In this document: one piece after another, positions 53,243-60,789 of the stretch
How the letters are laid out: each line of letters starts with the position of its first letter
Numbering within the stretch: the first letter of the stretch is position 1
Source: Acidobacteriota bacterium
GTDB taxonomy: Bacteria; Acidobacteriota; Terriglobia; Terriglobales; Acidobacteriaceae
Assembly (NCBI GenBank): GCA_013289875.1
Contig: JABCZC010000004.1
Span: 1-64,000 of the forward strand
Direction of reading: 5' to 3'
Length of the DNA: 64,000 nt
Translations under genes and position numbers: made by a program
The notes under the pieces: generated by a model
The model's database searches: none
Seen by the model: only the letters and a program-made list of their open reading frames with translations
What the model was told of the DNA's origin: nothing

Positions 53243-55207
53243 TCATTTGTAACCGCGTTGTGTCTGCGTCAGAAGCCAGCGCACGAATTCTTTTCCTGCG
53301 GCGAAGTTGTCCTGTACAGGCGGGCGTTTGCGCCCATCGGTGTACTCGTTGTAGAGCCACGGGTCTACGACAGCAACAACCGTGCCCTTGCCATAGTTCG
53401 CAGTGGCCATCATGATGTCGCCCTTGTCTTCGAGGAGTGACGTCGCCGGCGATTTGAGCGAGATGGTGCAGGTGTCTTTCATGTAGAGTGTGTGCGGATC
53501 GCGAAAGAGCGGGCCGCCGCCCTTTGCCACTATTTGGCCGGGTGCAAAGTCATTACCGATCACGTGATGGCTGAGCGTGTTGTTGAAATGGATGCCGAAG
53601 CGGTCTGCGATCAGATTGAGATGCTCAATGTCGGCGTTGGCAGGATCGTTCTCCATTAGGATTAGAAAGCCGCCCTGTTTAACCCACTCCGCCAGCTGAT
53701 CTGCATCCTCCGGCTGCACGTAGTGAGGATTAGGATTTTTTGCCGGAATATCTGGCGAGACGATGATGTAATACTGCGAGCCCTTGAGCCCCTCGACCGT
53801 GGGAGCCGTGTAAAGGGTGTCGAGTGACACGCCATAGCTTTGGAAGATGTGCCCGAAGAGCGAAAAGCCGCTGTCACTTAAATCGTTCCACTTGTAGTGG
53901 AAGTACTGCTTCTGTCCGGCAGCATTGACTCTCTGCTGACTGTTGAACCAGGCGTCGACCAAGACCGTTTCGCCCTGAGCCAGGGTCGCATCTGACGCAC
54001 GTTCCATCTCACTGGCGGCGAGAAGGAACGCACCTACCCCTTTGGGATCGTTGCTGCCGACACGCGCAGTTACATAATATTGATAGGTCCCGTCGCGATA
54101 AGGATTGCCTCCGAGGCCGACGCCCCTGACTGTGCCTGTGATGGTTACAGATATATTCGCGTCTGTCTGGACGAAATGGCTCAGGATTCCCTGCCACGCA
54201 CGCGCCGCATTGTCTGAATAAGACTGCGGCAGGTATCCGAATCGAACCCCCATTTGGAGCGCATAGGTAAACATGCAGGTGGCCGACGATTCAAAGTAGT
54301 TGCCCTTCTCTCCCGGCTTGTCGAGGACCTGATACCAGAGACCGGTTTCCTGATCCTGATAGCGGACGACCGCAGCGGCAGTGCGATTCAGAATCGCTAG
54401 CAGCTTCGCGCGGCCCGGATCGTCCTTCGGGTAATAGGGCAGCGTGTCGACCAGCGCCATCATGTACCAGCCCATGGCGCGTGCCCAGAAGATCTGTGAT
54501 GCTCCGGTAGTCTTGCTGGCCCACGCCTGTTTTCGGGACTCGTCCCAAGCGTGATAGAGCAGCCCGGTTTTTGGGGAGCGCGTGTGTTCTTCGATCGTTG
54601 AGAACTGCTTTGTGATGTCGGTGAAGTCCTGCGGCTCTTCAAAGATCGCCGCGTACTCGGCGTAGAAGGGCTCGGCCATGTATAGGCCGTCCAGCCACAT
54701 CTGGTCGGGATAGATTTGCTTGTGCCAGAAGCCTCCCGAGGCGTTGCGCGGCTGGTGAGAGAGTTGCATGCGAAGGAGCGTCGCAGCCTTGAAGTACTTT
54801 GCATCCTGGGTGACGCGATAGAGGAGCAACAACTGGCGCCCGAGAGCGATATTGTCGAGAGAATTCGCGGCTGGATCGTATGTGGGAATCGAGCCGTCTG
54901 GTGAAACGAACTGATCTACGGATTGCTTCGCATATTTGTAGTAAGAGCCATTCGCCGTGTTGTACCAAACGGCATCCATTCCATTCAGAAGCGTGGCGAG
55001 CTCGTAATTCCATTCCCATTTCGCATCTGGCGCGACAAAACGGCCTGCGGGCCAGCGCTCGATGGTCGAGTTTGCCACGCGTTGCGACCACGGCAGCTGT
55101 TGCGGACTCGCGACGGGCATGAATGCCAGGCAGAGGACTGCCAGGACAGCGCCACAATTGCAGGCTTTGCCGGGTTTTGTCACGAAGGAATTCAATCCAA
55201 ACATCAT
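53243..55207 (-). CDS. GH105 unsaturated glucuronyl/rhamnogalacturonyl hydrolase with DUF4350 domain
   Basis: About 654 aa. After a signal peptide (AVLCLAFMPVASPQQ) residues 40-400 form the GH88/105 alpha/alpha barrel with the catalytic Asp in YPDQMWLDGLYMAEPFY and the family motif FWARAMGWYMMALVDTLP. It removes 4,5-unsaturated uronate from lyase-generated oligosaccharides. The C-terminal half (about 430-650) is a DUF4350/ThuA-like domain (YYIIVSPDIPAKNPN, GGFLILMENDP). The start is uncertain: in-frame ATGs exist at 55357, 55249, 55207 and 55204, none with a clear ribosome binding site. I prefer 55207 because the signal peptide is then of normal length and the operator-like sites at 55260 and 55311 fall upstream. 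Confidence 0.83.
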   Translation of the reverse strand: MMFGLNSFVTKPGKACNCGAVLAVLCLAFMPVASPQQLPWSQRVANSTIERWPAGRFVAPDAKWEWNYELATLLNGMDAVWYNTANGSYYKYAKQSVDQFVSPDGSIPTYDPAANSLDNIALGRQLLLLYRVTQDAKYFKAATLLRMQLSHQPRNASGGFWHKQIYPDQMWLDGLYMAEPFYAEYAAIFEEPQDFTDITKQFSTIEEHTRSPKTGLLYHAWDESRKQAWASKTTGASQIFWARAMGWYMMALVDTLPYYPKDDPGRAKLLAILNRTAAAVVRYQDQETGLWYQVLDKPGEKGNYFESSATCMFTYALQMGVRFGYLPQSYSDNAARAWQGILSHFVQTDANISVTITGTVRGVGLGGNPYRDGTYQYYVTARVGSNDPKGVGAFLLAASEMERASDATLAQGETVLVDAWFNSQQRVNAAGQKQYFHYKWNDLSDSGFSLFGHIFQSYGVSLDTLYTAPTVEGLKGSQYYIIVSPDIPAKNPNPHYVQPEDADQLAEWVKQGGFLILMENDPANADIEHLNLIADRFGIHFNNTLSHHVIGNDFAPGQIVAKGGGPLFRDPHTLYMKDTCTISLKSPATSLLEDKGDIMMATANYGKGTVVAVVDPWLYNEYTDGRKRPPVQDNFAAGKEFVRWLLTQTQRGYK

Positions 55208-55259
55208 TGCGCGTTTCGCGTCGGAGCAGTCTGCGGGCAGCAGTTTCATTTGACCGTGA

Positions 55260-55276
55260 TTTCTGTTTATCAGAAC
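55260..55276. promoter_or_regulatory. candidate IclR-type operator between divergent GH105 genes
   Basis: TTTCTGTTTATCAGAAC (minus strand GTTCTGATAAACAGAAA) has perfect TTCTG/CAGAA arms and fits the looser form GTTCYRNTANRYRGAAC of the locus palindrome. It lies 53 bp before the preferred minus-strand GH105 start. Confidence 0.4.
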
Positions 55277-55310
55277 GGGTAGGCTGGTGTCTGCACGTTT
55301 GTGCAATCGC

Positions 55311-55327
55311 GTCCCGCTATACGAGAT
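55311..55327. promoter_or_regulatory. second candidate operator between divergent GH105 genes
   Basis: GTCCCGCTATACGAGAT shares the left half and centre (GTNCCRCTATACG) with 44374 and 45460; the right half is degenerate. It lies 71 bp before the plus-strand GH105 start. Confidence 0.45.
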
Positions 55328-55397
55328 GATCTGTTCCCTTAGCGAGCGATGGCGCATTACTATGGCTTGGTCGAGTTCACCTTATCGAGGATGGTGC

Positions 55398-56582
55398 ATG
55401 TCTAGAAGACTCTTGTTGCTTGGCGTGGCGGCATGTCTTTCCTTAACGTCGTTCTGCGGTTTGAGAGGACAGACCACTCCTGCAGCGAAATCCCGGGCCG
55501 ATGCTGGCGTGGGAGATACGCTGGACAACCCCCCGCCGCTCGCTAACCTCTCTCCCGCTTTCAAACCCAAAGAGATCGAAGCGGCGATACGCAAGGTCGG
55601 CGACTGGGAGTTGGAGCGGGCACGGCCCTACTTCAGCCAGGACTGGACCTTTGCTGCGCTCTACGCGGGATACATGGCCGCCGCAAAAACGCTGCCTGAG
55701 CCGCGCTACGAAGACGCCATGATGCAGGTAGGGAATAAGTTCGAGTGGAGGCTGGGACCCCGGTTAACGCACGCGGACGATCAGGCGATTGGGCAGACAT
55801 ATCTCGACCTGTACCGGGATTATCACGAGGCTCGCATGATGGAGCCGACCAGGAGCCAGTTCGATGCGCTGATGAAATCGCCGGACGACCCGGCAAAGCC
55901 GATCTGGTGGTGGTGCGACGCGCTGTTCATGGCGCCCCCGGTGTGGGCTCGGCTGTACCGGGCGACGGGTGAGAAGTCTTATCTCGACTACATGGACCGC
56001 CAGTGGTGGATTACGTCGAACCTGCTTTACGATCCGCAGGAGCACCTGTATTTTCGCGATGCGAGCTATCTAAAGAAAACTGAAGCCAACGGTAAGAAAC
56101 TTTTCTGGTCGCGCGGAAACGGGTGGGTCATGGCGGGCCTGGCGCGGGTGCTGGAGGAGATGCCCGAAGACTACCCTACCCGGCAGAAGTATGTGGAGCA
56201 GTATCGTCAGATGGCTGAGCACGTGGCCGCTCTCCAAGGGGCGGATGGTCTGTGGCGGTCCGGGCTGCTCAATGCGGTTGCCTACCCGCTGCCTGAGGTG
56301 TCCGGATCGGCGTTCTTCGTCTATTCGCTGGCGTGGGGGATCAATCACGGCCTTCTGGATCGGGCCAAGTATCAGCCGGTGGTACAGAAGGGCTGGCAAG
56401 GACTCGTGTCGCACATCTATATGGATGGGCGGCTGGGGTGCATTCAGCCAATCGGCGGGGCTCCGGGCGACTTCAAACCTTCATCGAGCTATGTCTATGG
56501 CGTCGGGGCATTTCTCCTGGCCGGGTCGGAAGTTGATCGCCTGGCGCAAGGTAAGGCTGCTCCTCACGGGCATGCACATTGA
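55398..56582 (+). CDS. GH105 unsaturated glucuronyl hydrolase
   Basis: 394 aa, classic YteR size. A signal peptide (LLLLGVAACLSLTSFCGL) precedes the alpha/alpha barrel. DDQAIGQTYLDLYRDY, WWWCDALFMAPPVWARLY with the catalytic Asp, LFWSRGNGWVMAGLARVLEE, and a final SSSYVYGVGAFLLAGSEV are all diagnostic of GH88/105. It hydrolyses the unsaturated uronate from the non-reducing end of oligosaccharides. ATG 55398 lies at the start of the signal peptide with GAGGATGG ahead. Divergent from the longer GH105 gene with two operator-like sites between them. Confidence 0.9.
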   Translation: MSRRLLLLGVAACLSLTSFCGLRGQTTPAAKSRADAGVGDTLDNPPPLANLSPAFKPKEIEAAIRKVGDWELERARPYFSQDWTFAALYAGYMAAAKTLPEPRYEDAMMQVGNKFEWRLGPRLTHADDQAIGQTYLDLYRDYHEARMMEPTRSQFDALMKSPDDPAKPIWWWCDALFMAPPVWARLYRATGEKSYLDYMDRQWWITSNLLYDPQEHLYFRDASYLKKTEANGKKLFWSRGNGWVMAGLARVLEEMPEDYPTRQKYVEQYRQMAEHVAALQGADGLWRSGLLNAVAYPLPEVSGSAFFVYSLAWGINHGLLDRAKYQPVVQKGWQGLVSHIYMDGRLGCIQPIGGAPGDFKPSSSYVYGVGAFLLAGSEVDRLAQGKAAPHGHAH

Positions 56583-56686
56583 TTTGAGTGAGTTACGGGA
56601 TTCTCCGGCGCTCCGATTGACGGAGTTAAGAAGGTGTCGAGTCTGACGAGGTTTCTGCATCTCAGGGAACAAGGAGATTCTCTGGA

Positions 56687-57313
56687 ATGCGAATAAGGAT
56701 GATGGCGGGGTTCGCCGTGTGTGGGGCGATGGTGATGGCGGCGGGGTGTAAGACGAATGCGGTCGACAAGGGAGCGTTCAAATCGGCGATCAACGACTAC
56801 TACAGCGCCAGACAAGACTGTTTGTGGTCGAGCCCGATGAAGTTTCCGGCGCAGGCGGATACATCGAATGAAGACCAAACGAAGGGATTCGATGCGCTGA
56901 CGGATGCCGGCATGCTGACCCGCGCGGCGGCTGAGAAGAAGCGGTTCCTGATCGGTTCGAAGGAGGTGAACAATTACGACCTCTCCGACAAGGGCAGAGC
57001 GACTTGGACGGCGGATCCGTCGCAGCCCGGATACGGCAACTTCTGCTTCGGCCACCGCGAGGTAATGTCAATCGATACCTTTACGCCTTCGGCGGACGCG
57101 AATGCGACGCAGTATTCGGTCACTTATCACTACGCCGTAAACGGACTTCCGGCGTGGGCCAGCACGGCAGAGATGAAGACCGGTTTTCCGAAGCTGGCGA
57201 CGGATACCTCCGGTCAGCAGACGGCGACGGCCACGCTGGTGAAATCCGATAAGGGCTGGCAGGTCACCAGCGTGCAGCCTGCGGGAACCGACTCCGGGAC
57301 GAGCGGACAATAG
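56687..57313 (+). CDS. hypothetical lipoprotein
   Basis: 208 aa. The signal ends in AMVMAAGC, a lipobox, so Cys20 is probably lipidated. The mature part is soluble, beta-rich and contains WTADPSQPGYGNFCFGHREV and VTYHYAVNGLPAWA. Family not recognised; small lipoproteins of this type are frequent in acidobacteria. An AAGGAG lies ahead of the ATG. It follows the GH105 gene by 104 bp but shows no metabolic link. Confidence 0.7.
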   Translation: MRIRMMAGFAVCGAMVMAAGCKTNAVDKGAFKSAINDYYSARQDCLWSSPMKFPAQADTSNEDQTKGFDALTDAGMLTRAAAEKKRFLIGSKEVNNYDLSDKGRATWTADPSQPGYGNFCFGHREVMSIDTFTPSADANATQYSVTYHYAVNGLPAWASTAEMKTGFPKLATDTSGQQTATATLVKSDKGWQVTSVQPAGTDSGTSGQ

Positions 57314-57417
57314 GTGCTGTGCGCGCTTCGGGGCCTGTCAAAAGTACGAACGCTAATTGGACGATCATTGGACGCTTGGCGGACGGGAGTTTAACGACAG
57401 GCTCGCCGAGGGTGGCT

Positions 57418-57438
57418 AGTCTCTTCTTGAAGGAGACT
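57418..57438 (+). promoter_or_regulatory. hairpin that covers the ribosome binding site of the next gene
   Basis: AGTCTCTT (57418-57425) pairs with AGGAGACT (57431-57438), one G-U pair, 5-nt loop. The right arm contains the Shine-Dalgarno AGGAG of the gene starting at 57443, so translation may be controlled by opening of this stem. Confidence 0.45.
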
Positions 57439-57442
57439 CCCC

Positions 57443-57859
57443 ATGAAACGAATTGCAGTCATTGCCCTCATTATCCTGGCGGGCTTCTGCACGGCCGGTA
57501 GTCTGCAGGCGCAGAGCCACGAAGTTCGAGCCAACGTCCCATTCGATTTCAATGTCGGCAGCAAACATCTCCCTGCCGGGAAATACACCTTGGTTAAGGA
57601 CTCCACGGACAACATCATCGAGATCCAGAATTGGGATCAGCATATCGCCACTCTGAGCGTGACAGAAGATGCCGGAACACCGGCAGGCAATGTCAGCCAG
57701 CTAGTCTTCAACAAATATGGCGACCAATACTTCCTGAGCAAGATTCAATGCCCGACGGTTGCTCTAAATCTAGAGATTCCTCCGTCGAAGCGGGAAAAGC
57801 AGGCTCGCACACAGATGGCCTGGCTTGGTCCGGAGCAGACGCTGGTAGCCCTGTACTAG
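57443..57859 (+). CDS. small exported hypothetical protein
   Basis: 138 aa. A signal peptide (VIALIILAGFCTAGSLQAQ) is followed by a short beta domain: VRANVPFDFNVGSKHLPAG, YTLVKD, LVFNKYGDQYFLSKI and a Lys/Arg-rich end (SKREKQARTQ). Proteins of this form (VPFxFxVGxxxLPAGxY) are a recurrent exported family in acidobacteria with unknown role. ATG 57443 lies 5 bp after the AGGAGACT arm of the hairpin listed separately. Confidence 0.78.
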   Translation: MKRIAVIALIILAGFCTAGSLQAQSHEVRANVPFDFNVGSKHLPAGKYTLVKDSTDNIIEIQNWDQHIATLSVTEDAGTPAGNVSQLVFNKYGDQYFLSKIQCPTVALNLEIPPSKREKQARTQMAWLGPEQTLVALY

Positions 57860-57901
57860 AAGCTGGCCTGGCTGCGGCGTTCACGCCTTCTCATAAAACA
57901 A

Positions 57902-57934
57902 GTCCGCCCTGGCAGGTGTTTTGCCCGGGCGGAC
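57902..57934. terminator. bidirectional terminator hairpin between convergent genes
   Basis: GTCCGCCC (57902-57909) pairs with GGGCGGAC (57927-57934), and GGCA/TGCC pair inside. It lies 42 bp after the plus-strand stop and 50 bp after the minus-strand SYLF gene. The following sequence is A/T rich (TATATAGTTTA). Confidence 0.65.
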
Positions 57935-57984
57935 TATATAGTTTAGGTTTGTTTCCGCGTAGCTCTGAAAGTTCTGGAACGCGA

Positions 57985-58674
57985 CTACATACCGTTGGCT
58001 CGTCCGCTGTAGGTGCGGAGCTCGCGCGTAAGATACAGTGCCTCTGCCGGGACCGGAACCGTGCCGTTCAGAATCGCCTGCCTGTCCACGTTTGTTCCAT
58101 AAAGCGCTTCGTCGCCGCTGTTATCCGCCCTCACCACAGCTCCGTCCAGGCTGACGCCGGCAAAGAGGCCCCTGCTGCGCGAATAAGAAAGAATCTCGGC
58201 GTTGAGCGATATATCTGTGGCAGCGGTGGCATTCCGGCCCACGGGGCCCGCCGCAACGGAAGCGTCGCCTCCGAGCTTGAACTTGTCGCTGAGCAGATGA
58301 TGCAAAGCTTGATCATTCATGAAAAGCATGACCAGGTCGGTGGATGAGCCGCCAATCTGGTAACCCACGCTCCCGCCCTCGATCGCAATAAACACCGGTG
58401 CACTCCATCCATGGGCAGTGCGGCAGGTCGCCAATCCGCGACCATAGTTGCCACCGAAGACGAAGGCGAACTTCTTCTCACCCGGAATAATGGCAATACA
58501 CTTCGACTTATCCAGAAGGTCGTGCGGAATGCCCTTATCGGGAGTGTCCATAATTTCCTTGAAGACATCGGCAGCTTTTCGGGTGCGAGCAACATCGTCC
58601 TCACGGTCGGAGGCGGCCGCGAACTGAGCCGCAAATATAACTACTGTGGAGAAAATCAAAAATCGCTTGAACAT
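57985..58674 (-). CDS. SYLF-domain (YSC84-type) lipid-binding protein, exported
   Basis: 229 aa from ATG 58674, behind AAGAGG; the frame is open to 58743 but the signal peptide (FKRFLIFSTVVIFAAQFAAA) begins here. The mature part is one SYLF/DUF500 domain: IPHDLLDKSKCIAIIPGEKK, FGGNYGRGLATCR, FIAIEGGSVGYQIGGSSTDLV, and SYSRSRGLFAGVSLDGAVV. SYLF domains bind phosphoinositides in eukaryotes; in bacteria the role is unknown and likely envelope related. Convergent with the small exported protein gene. Confidence 0.88.
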   Translation of the reverse strand: MFKRFLIFSTVVIFAAQFAAASDREDDVARTRKAADVFKEIMDTPDKGIPHDLLDKSKCIAIIPGEKKFAFVFGGNYGRGLATCRTAHGWSAPVFIAIEGGSVGYQIGGSSTDLVMLFMNDQALHHLLSDKFKLGGDASVAAGPVGRNATAATDISLNAEILSYSRSRGLFAGVSLDGAVVRADNSGDEALYGTNVDRQAILNGTVPVPAEALYLTRELRTYSGRANGM

Positions 58675-58946
58675 ATATTTACCTCTTCCTGCAAGAGATT
58701 CCTTTGGAGCCTTCGCAACCGCGAGCCTGCGAGCATTCATCATTAGAAGATGCGACCGTCATCGATTCGAGATGCCCGCGGAATGTTTCTTCCATGCAAA
58801 TGGAACGCTTCTACTCGCGGAACTGAAACCGCGCCGCTCACAATTTCGCGCCGACAAGAACATCATTCCAGGTCGCAACCGACTGAGAGATGCTTGACGT
58901 GCCAATCACCGGCAGAGGCAGTTGTCTGACTCCGCGGCCGATCTCC

Positions 58947-60254
58947 TCACGCGTTCGAGACGTAGATGAAGCGGATCAGAAAGAGCACGGCCAGCAGGTA
59001 GAGCAGCCAGTCCTGGCGCCGGAACTTGCCGCCGAGAATATGAACGCTGGCGTAAGCGATCACTCCAAAGCCGAGCCCGTTGGCGATCGAAGCGCTCAGC
59101 GGAATCATGATGAGCGTCAGAAACGCCGGGATGGCAGACAGCGGCTCGGTCCAGGGAATCTCGGTAATGGTAGTCAGCATCAGGCTGCCAACGATGATCA
59201 GGGCAGGCGCCGTGGCTGCCGTGGGAACGATGCCCACCAGGGGCGCGGCGAAGAGCGCCAGAAAGAAACCGAGGCCAGTGACGATGGCAGTCACACCAGA
59301 ACGGCCTCCGACGGCCACGCCCGCGCTCGACTCCACATAGCTTGTCACTGTAGAAGTGCCGGCTAGCGAGCCGACCACGGTCGCCGCGGCGTCGGCGAAG
59401 AGAATGCTGTTCAGTCGAGGAATGTTCCCGTCTTCTCCGATGAAGCCGGCCTTCTTGGCCACGGCGACCAGCGTTCCGAGATTGTCGAAGAGATCGACAA
59501 AGAAGAAGACGAAGACGATCTCCAGCAGTCCGATGTGGAGAGCGGAGCGAATGTCCAGCCGGAAGGCAGTCTGCGTGACGGCGGCAACGCTGTAAGAGGA
59601 GACCTTCCAGTGGACGAGGCCGAAGGGGATAGCCGCGATGGTGATGGCGATGACGCCGATAAGGATCGCGCCGCGTACGCGCCAGACCTGCAAGGCTGCG
59701 ATGACGATGACACCGAGCAATGCGAGCGCCGTCTGCGGAGCGCGCACGTCGCCGAGGGTGATGAGCGTCTCCTTGTAGGGTACGATGATGCCCGCGTTGT
59801 GCAGGCCGATGACGGCGATGAAGAGGCCGATGCCTCCCGCGACAGCAGCATACAACTCATGCGGGATGCTGCGCAGGATAAGCTGCCGGATTCCACAGGC
59901 GGTGAGCAGCAGAAAGGCCACGCCGGAGATGAAGACGGCTCCCAGGGCGGTCTGCCATGGCACATGCATCTTGAGCACGACCGTATAGGTGAAGTAGGCA
60001 TTCAGTCCCATGCCGGGTGCGAGCGCGATGGGATAGCGCGCGATGACGCCCATGAGGATAGATCCGAACGCGGCCGACAGGCACGTGGCCGCAGTGACAG
60101 CGGGCAAGGGAATTCCGGCCTGCGCCAGGATGGCGGGGTTCACCAGGACGATGTACGCCATGGTGACGAAGGTAGTGAGGCCGGCAAAAAACTCTGTACG
60201 CCAGTTTGTATTCAGACGGGAGAACTCAAAGTAGCGTTCAAGGGCAGCGCGCAT
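58947..60254 (-). CDS. NCS2-family purine permease (AzgA/PbuG type)
   Basis: 435 aa with about 12 membrane helices. Characteristic stretches are FAGLTTFVTMAYIVLVNP, APGMGLNAYFTYTVV (the AzgA-like signature), and LLEIVFVFFFVDLFDNLGT; SSAGVAVGGRSGVTAIVTG is the second substrate-binding helix pair. Members import hypoxanthine, guanine or adenine with protons. Substrate is inferred from family. Could complement the secreted adenosine deaminase at 5.9 kb, whose deaminated products would be inosine-type purines, although the two genes are 50 kb apart. Confidence 0.87.
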   Translation of the reverse strand: MRAALERYFEFSRLNTNWRTEFFAGLTTFVTMAYIVLVNPAILAQAGIPLPAVTAATCLSAAFGSILMGVIARYPIALAPGMGLNAYFTYTVVLKMHVPWQTALGAVFISGVAFLLLTACGIRQLILRSIPHELYAAVAGGIGLFIAVIGLHNAGIIVPYKETLITLGDVRAPQTALALLGVIVIAALQVWRVRGAILIGVIAITIAAIPFGLVHWKVSSYSVAAVTQTAFRLDIRSALHIGLLEIVFVFFFVDLFDNLGTLVAVAKKAGFIGEDGNIPRLNSILFADAAATVVGSLAGTSTVTSYVESSAGVAVGGRSGVTAIVTGLGFFLALFAAPLVGIVPTAATAPALIIVGSLMLTTITEIPWTEPLSAIPAFLTLIMIPLSASIANGLGFGVIAYASVHILGGKFRRQDWLLYLLAVLFLIRFIYVSNA

Positions 60255-60402
60255 GGTCCATCAAAACATAGGTTTGGGAAATTCCAAATGAAGTTCTTGT
60301 CGAATACTCACAGCAGGCGCTTTCGTTATTCTGATCCCTGCCATTCGTTCCTCGCTGTTCAGGCTCAAATTGTATGCGCCAGAAATTTTGCGACGGGATA
60401 CC

Positions 60403-60431
60403 TTGACTATCTACAATCGAGAGTGTAGATA
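60403..60431 (+). promoter_or_regulatory. promoter with embedded PadR-type palindrome
   Basis: TTGACT (60403-60408) and TAGATA (60426-60431) are separated by 17 bp. The palindrome ATCTACA-N8-TGTAGAT (60409-60415, 60424-60430) fills the spacer and overlaps the -10 box, an ideal repressor site. The start codon is at 60440, eight bases after the -10 box, so the transcript would be leaderless or nearly so. Confidence 0.75.
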
Positions 60432-60439
60432 ATCTAGGC

Positions 60440-60769
60440 ATGGGTAAACCGAGCGATTTGGTGCAGGGCACTCTCGATCTTCTGATTCTTAAAACGCTTT
60501 CAACTGAAGCCCGGCACGGGTGGGCTATCGCCAAGCGCATTCAGCAGATTTCCGGCGAGGTGCTCCAGGTACAGCAGGGGTCGTTGTATCCTGCGCTGCA
60601 TCGGCTGGAGCAGCAGGGATGGATCAAGGCCAAATGGGGTGAGAGCGAAACGGGCCGACAGGCCAAGTTTTATTCGCTCACAGCCGCTGGGCGGGCGCAG
60701 CTCGAAAAAGAAACGGCAAGCTGGGAGCGGCTTTCAGGCGCGATCAATTTGATTGTGCAAGAAGGCTGA
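60440..60769 (+). CDS. PadR-family transcriptional regulator
   Basis: 109 aa winged-helix repressor. [51 protein letters not shown] and [16 protein letters not shown] are the full PadR N-terminal domain; the long C-terminal dimerisation helix is short, as in PadR subfamily 2. It sits 20 bp before the ADOP permease gene, the standard acidobacterial pairing, and its own promoter carries a palindrome overlapping the -10 box, so it probably represses itself and the permeases. No Shine-Dalgarno is present ahead of the start. Confidence 0.92.
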   Translation: MGKPSDLVQGTLDLLILKTLSTEARHGWAIAKRIQQISGEVLQVQQGSLYPALHRLEQQGWIKAKWGESETGRQAKFYSLTAAGRAQLEKETASWERLSGAINLIVQEG

Positions 60770-60789
60770 ACCTGCGGGAGGGATAAGCA

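Noticed and set aside
57631-58347. 238-aa plus-strand frame spanning the convergent gene end and the SYLF gene
   Set aside because: It runs through a terminator hairpin and opposite a well-supported SYLF-domain gene; no coherent protein.
59535-60428. 297-aa plus-strand open frame over the purine permease
   Set aside because: Composition (Asp/Gly/Glu repeats) is the antisense image of membrane helices; the minus-strand NCS2 gene explains the region.
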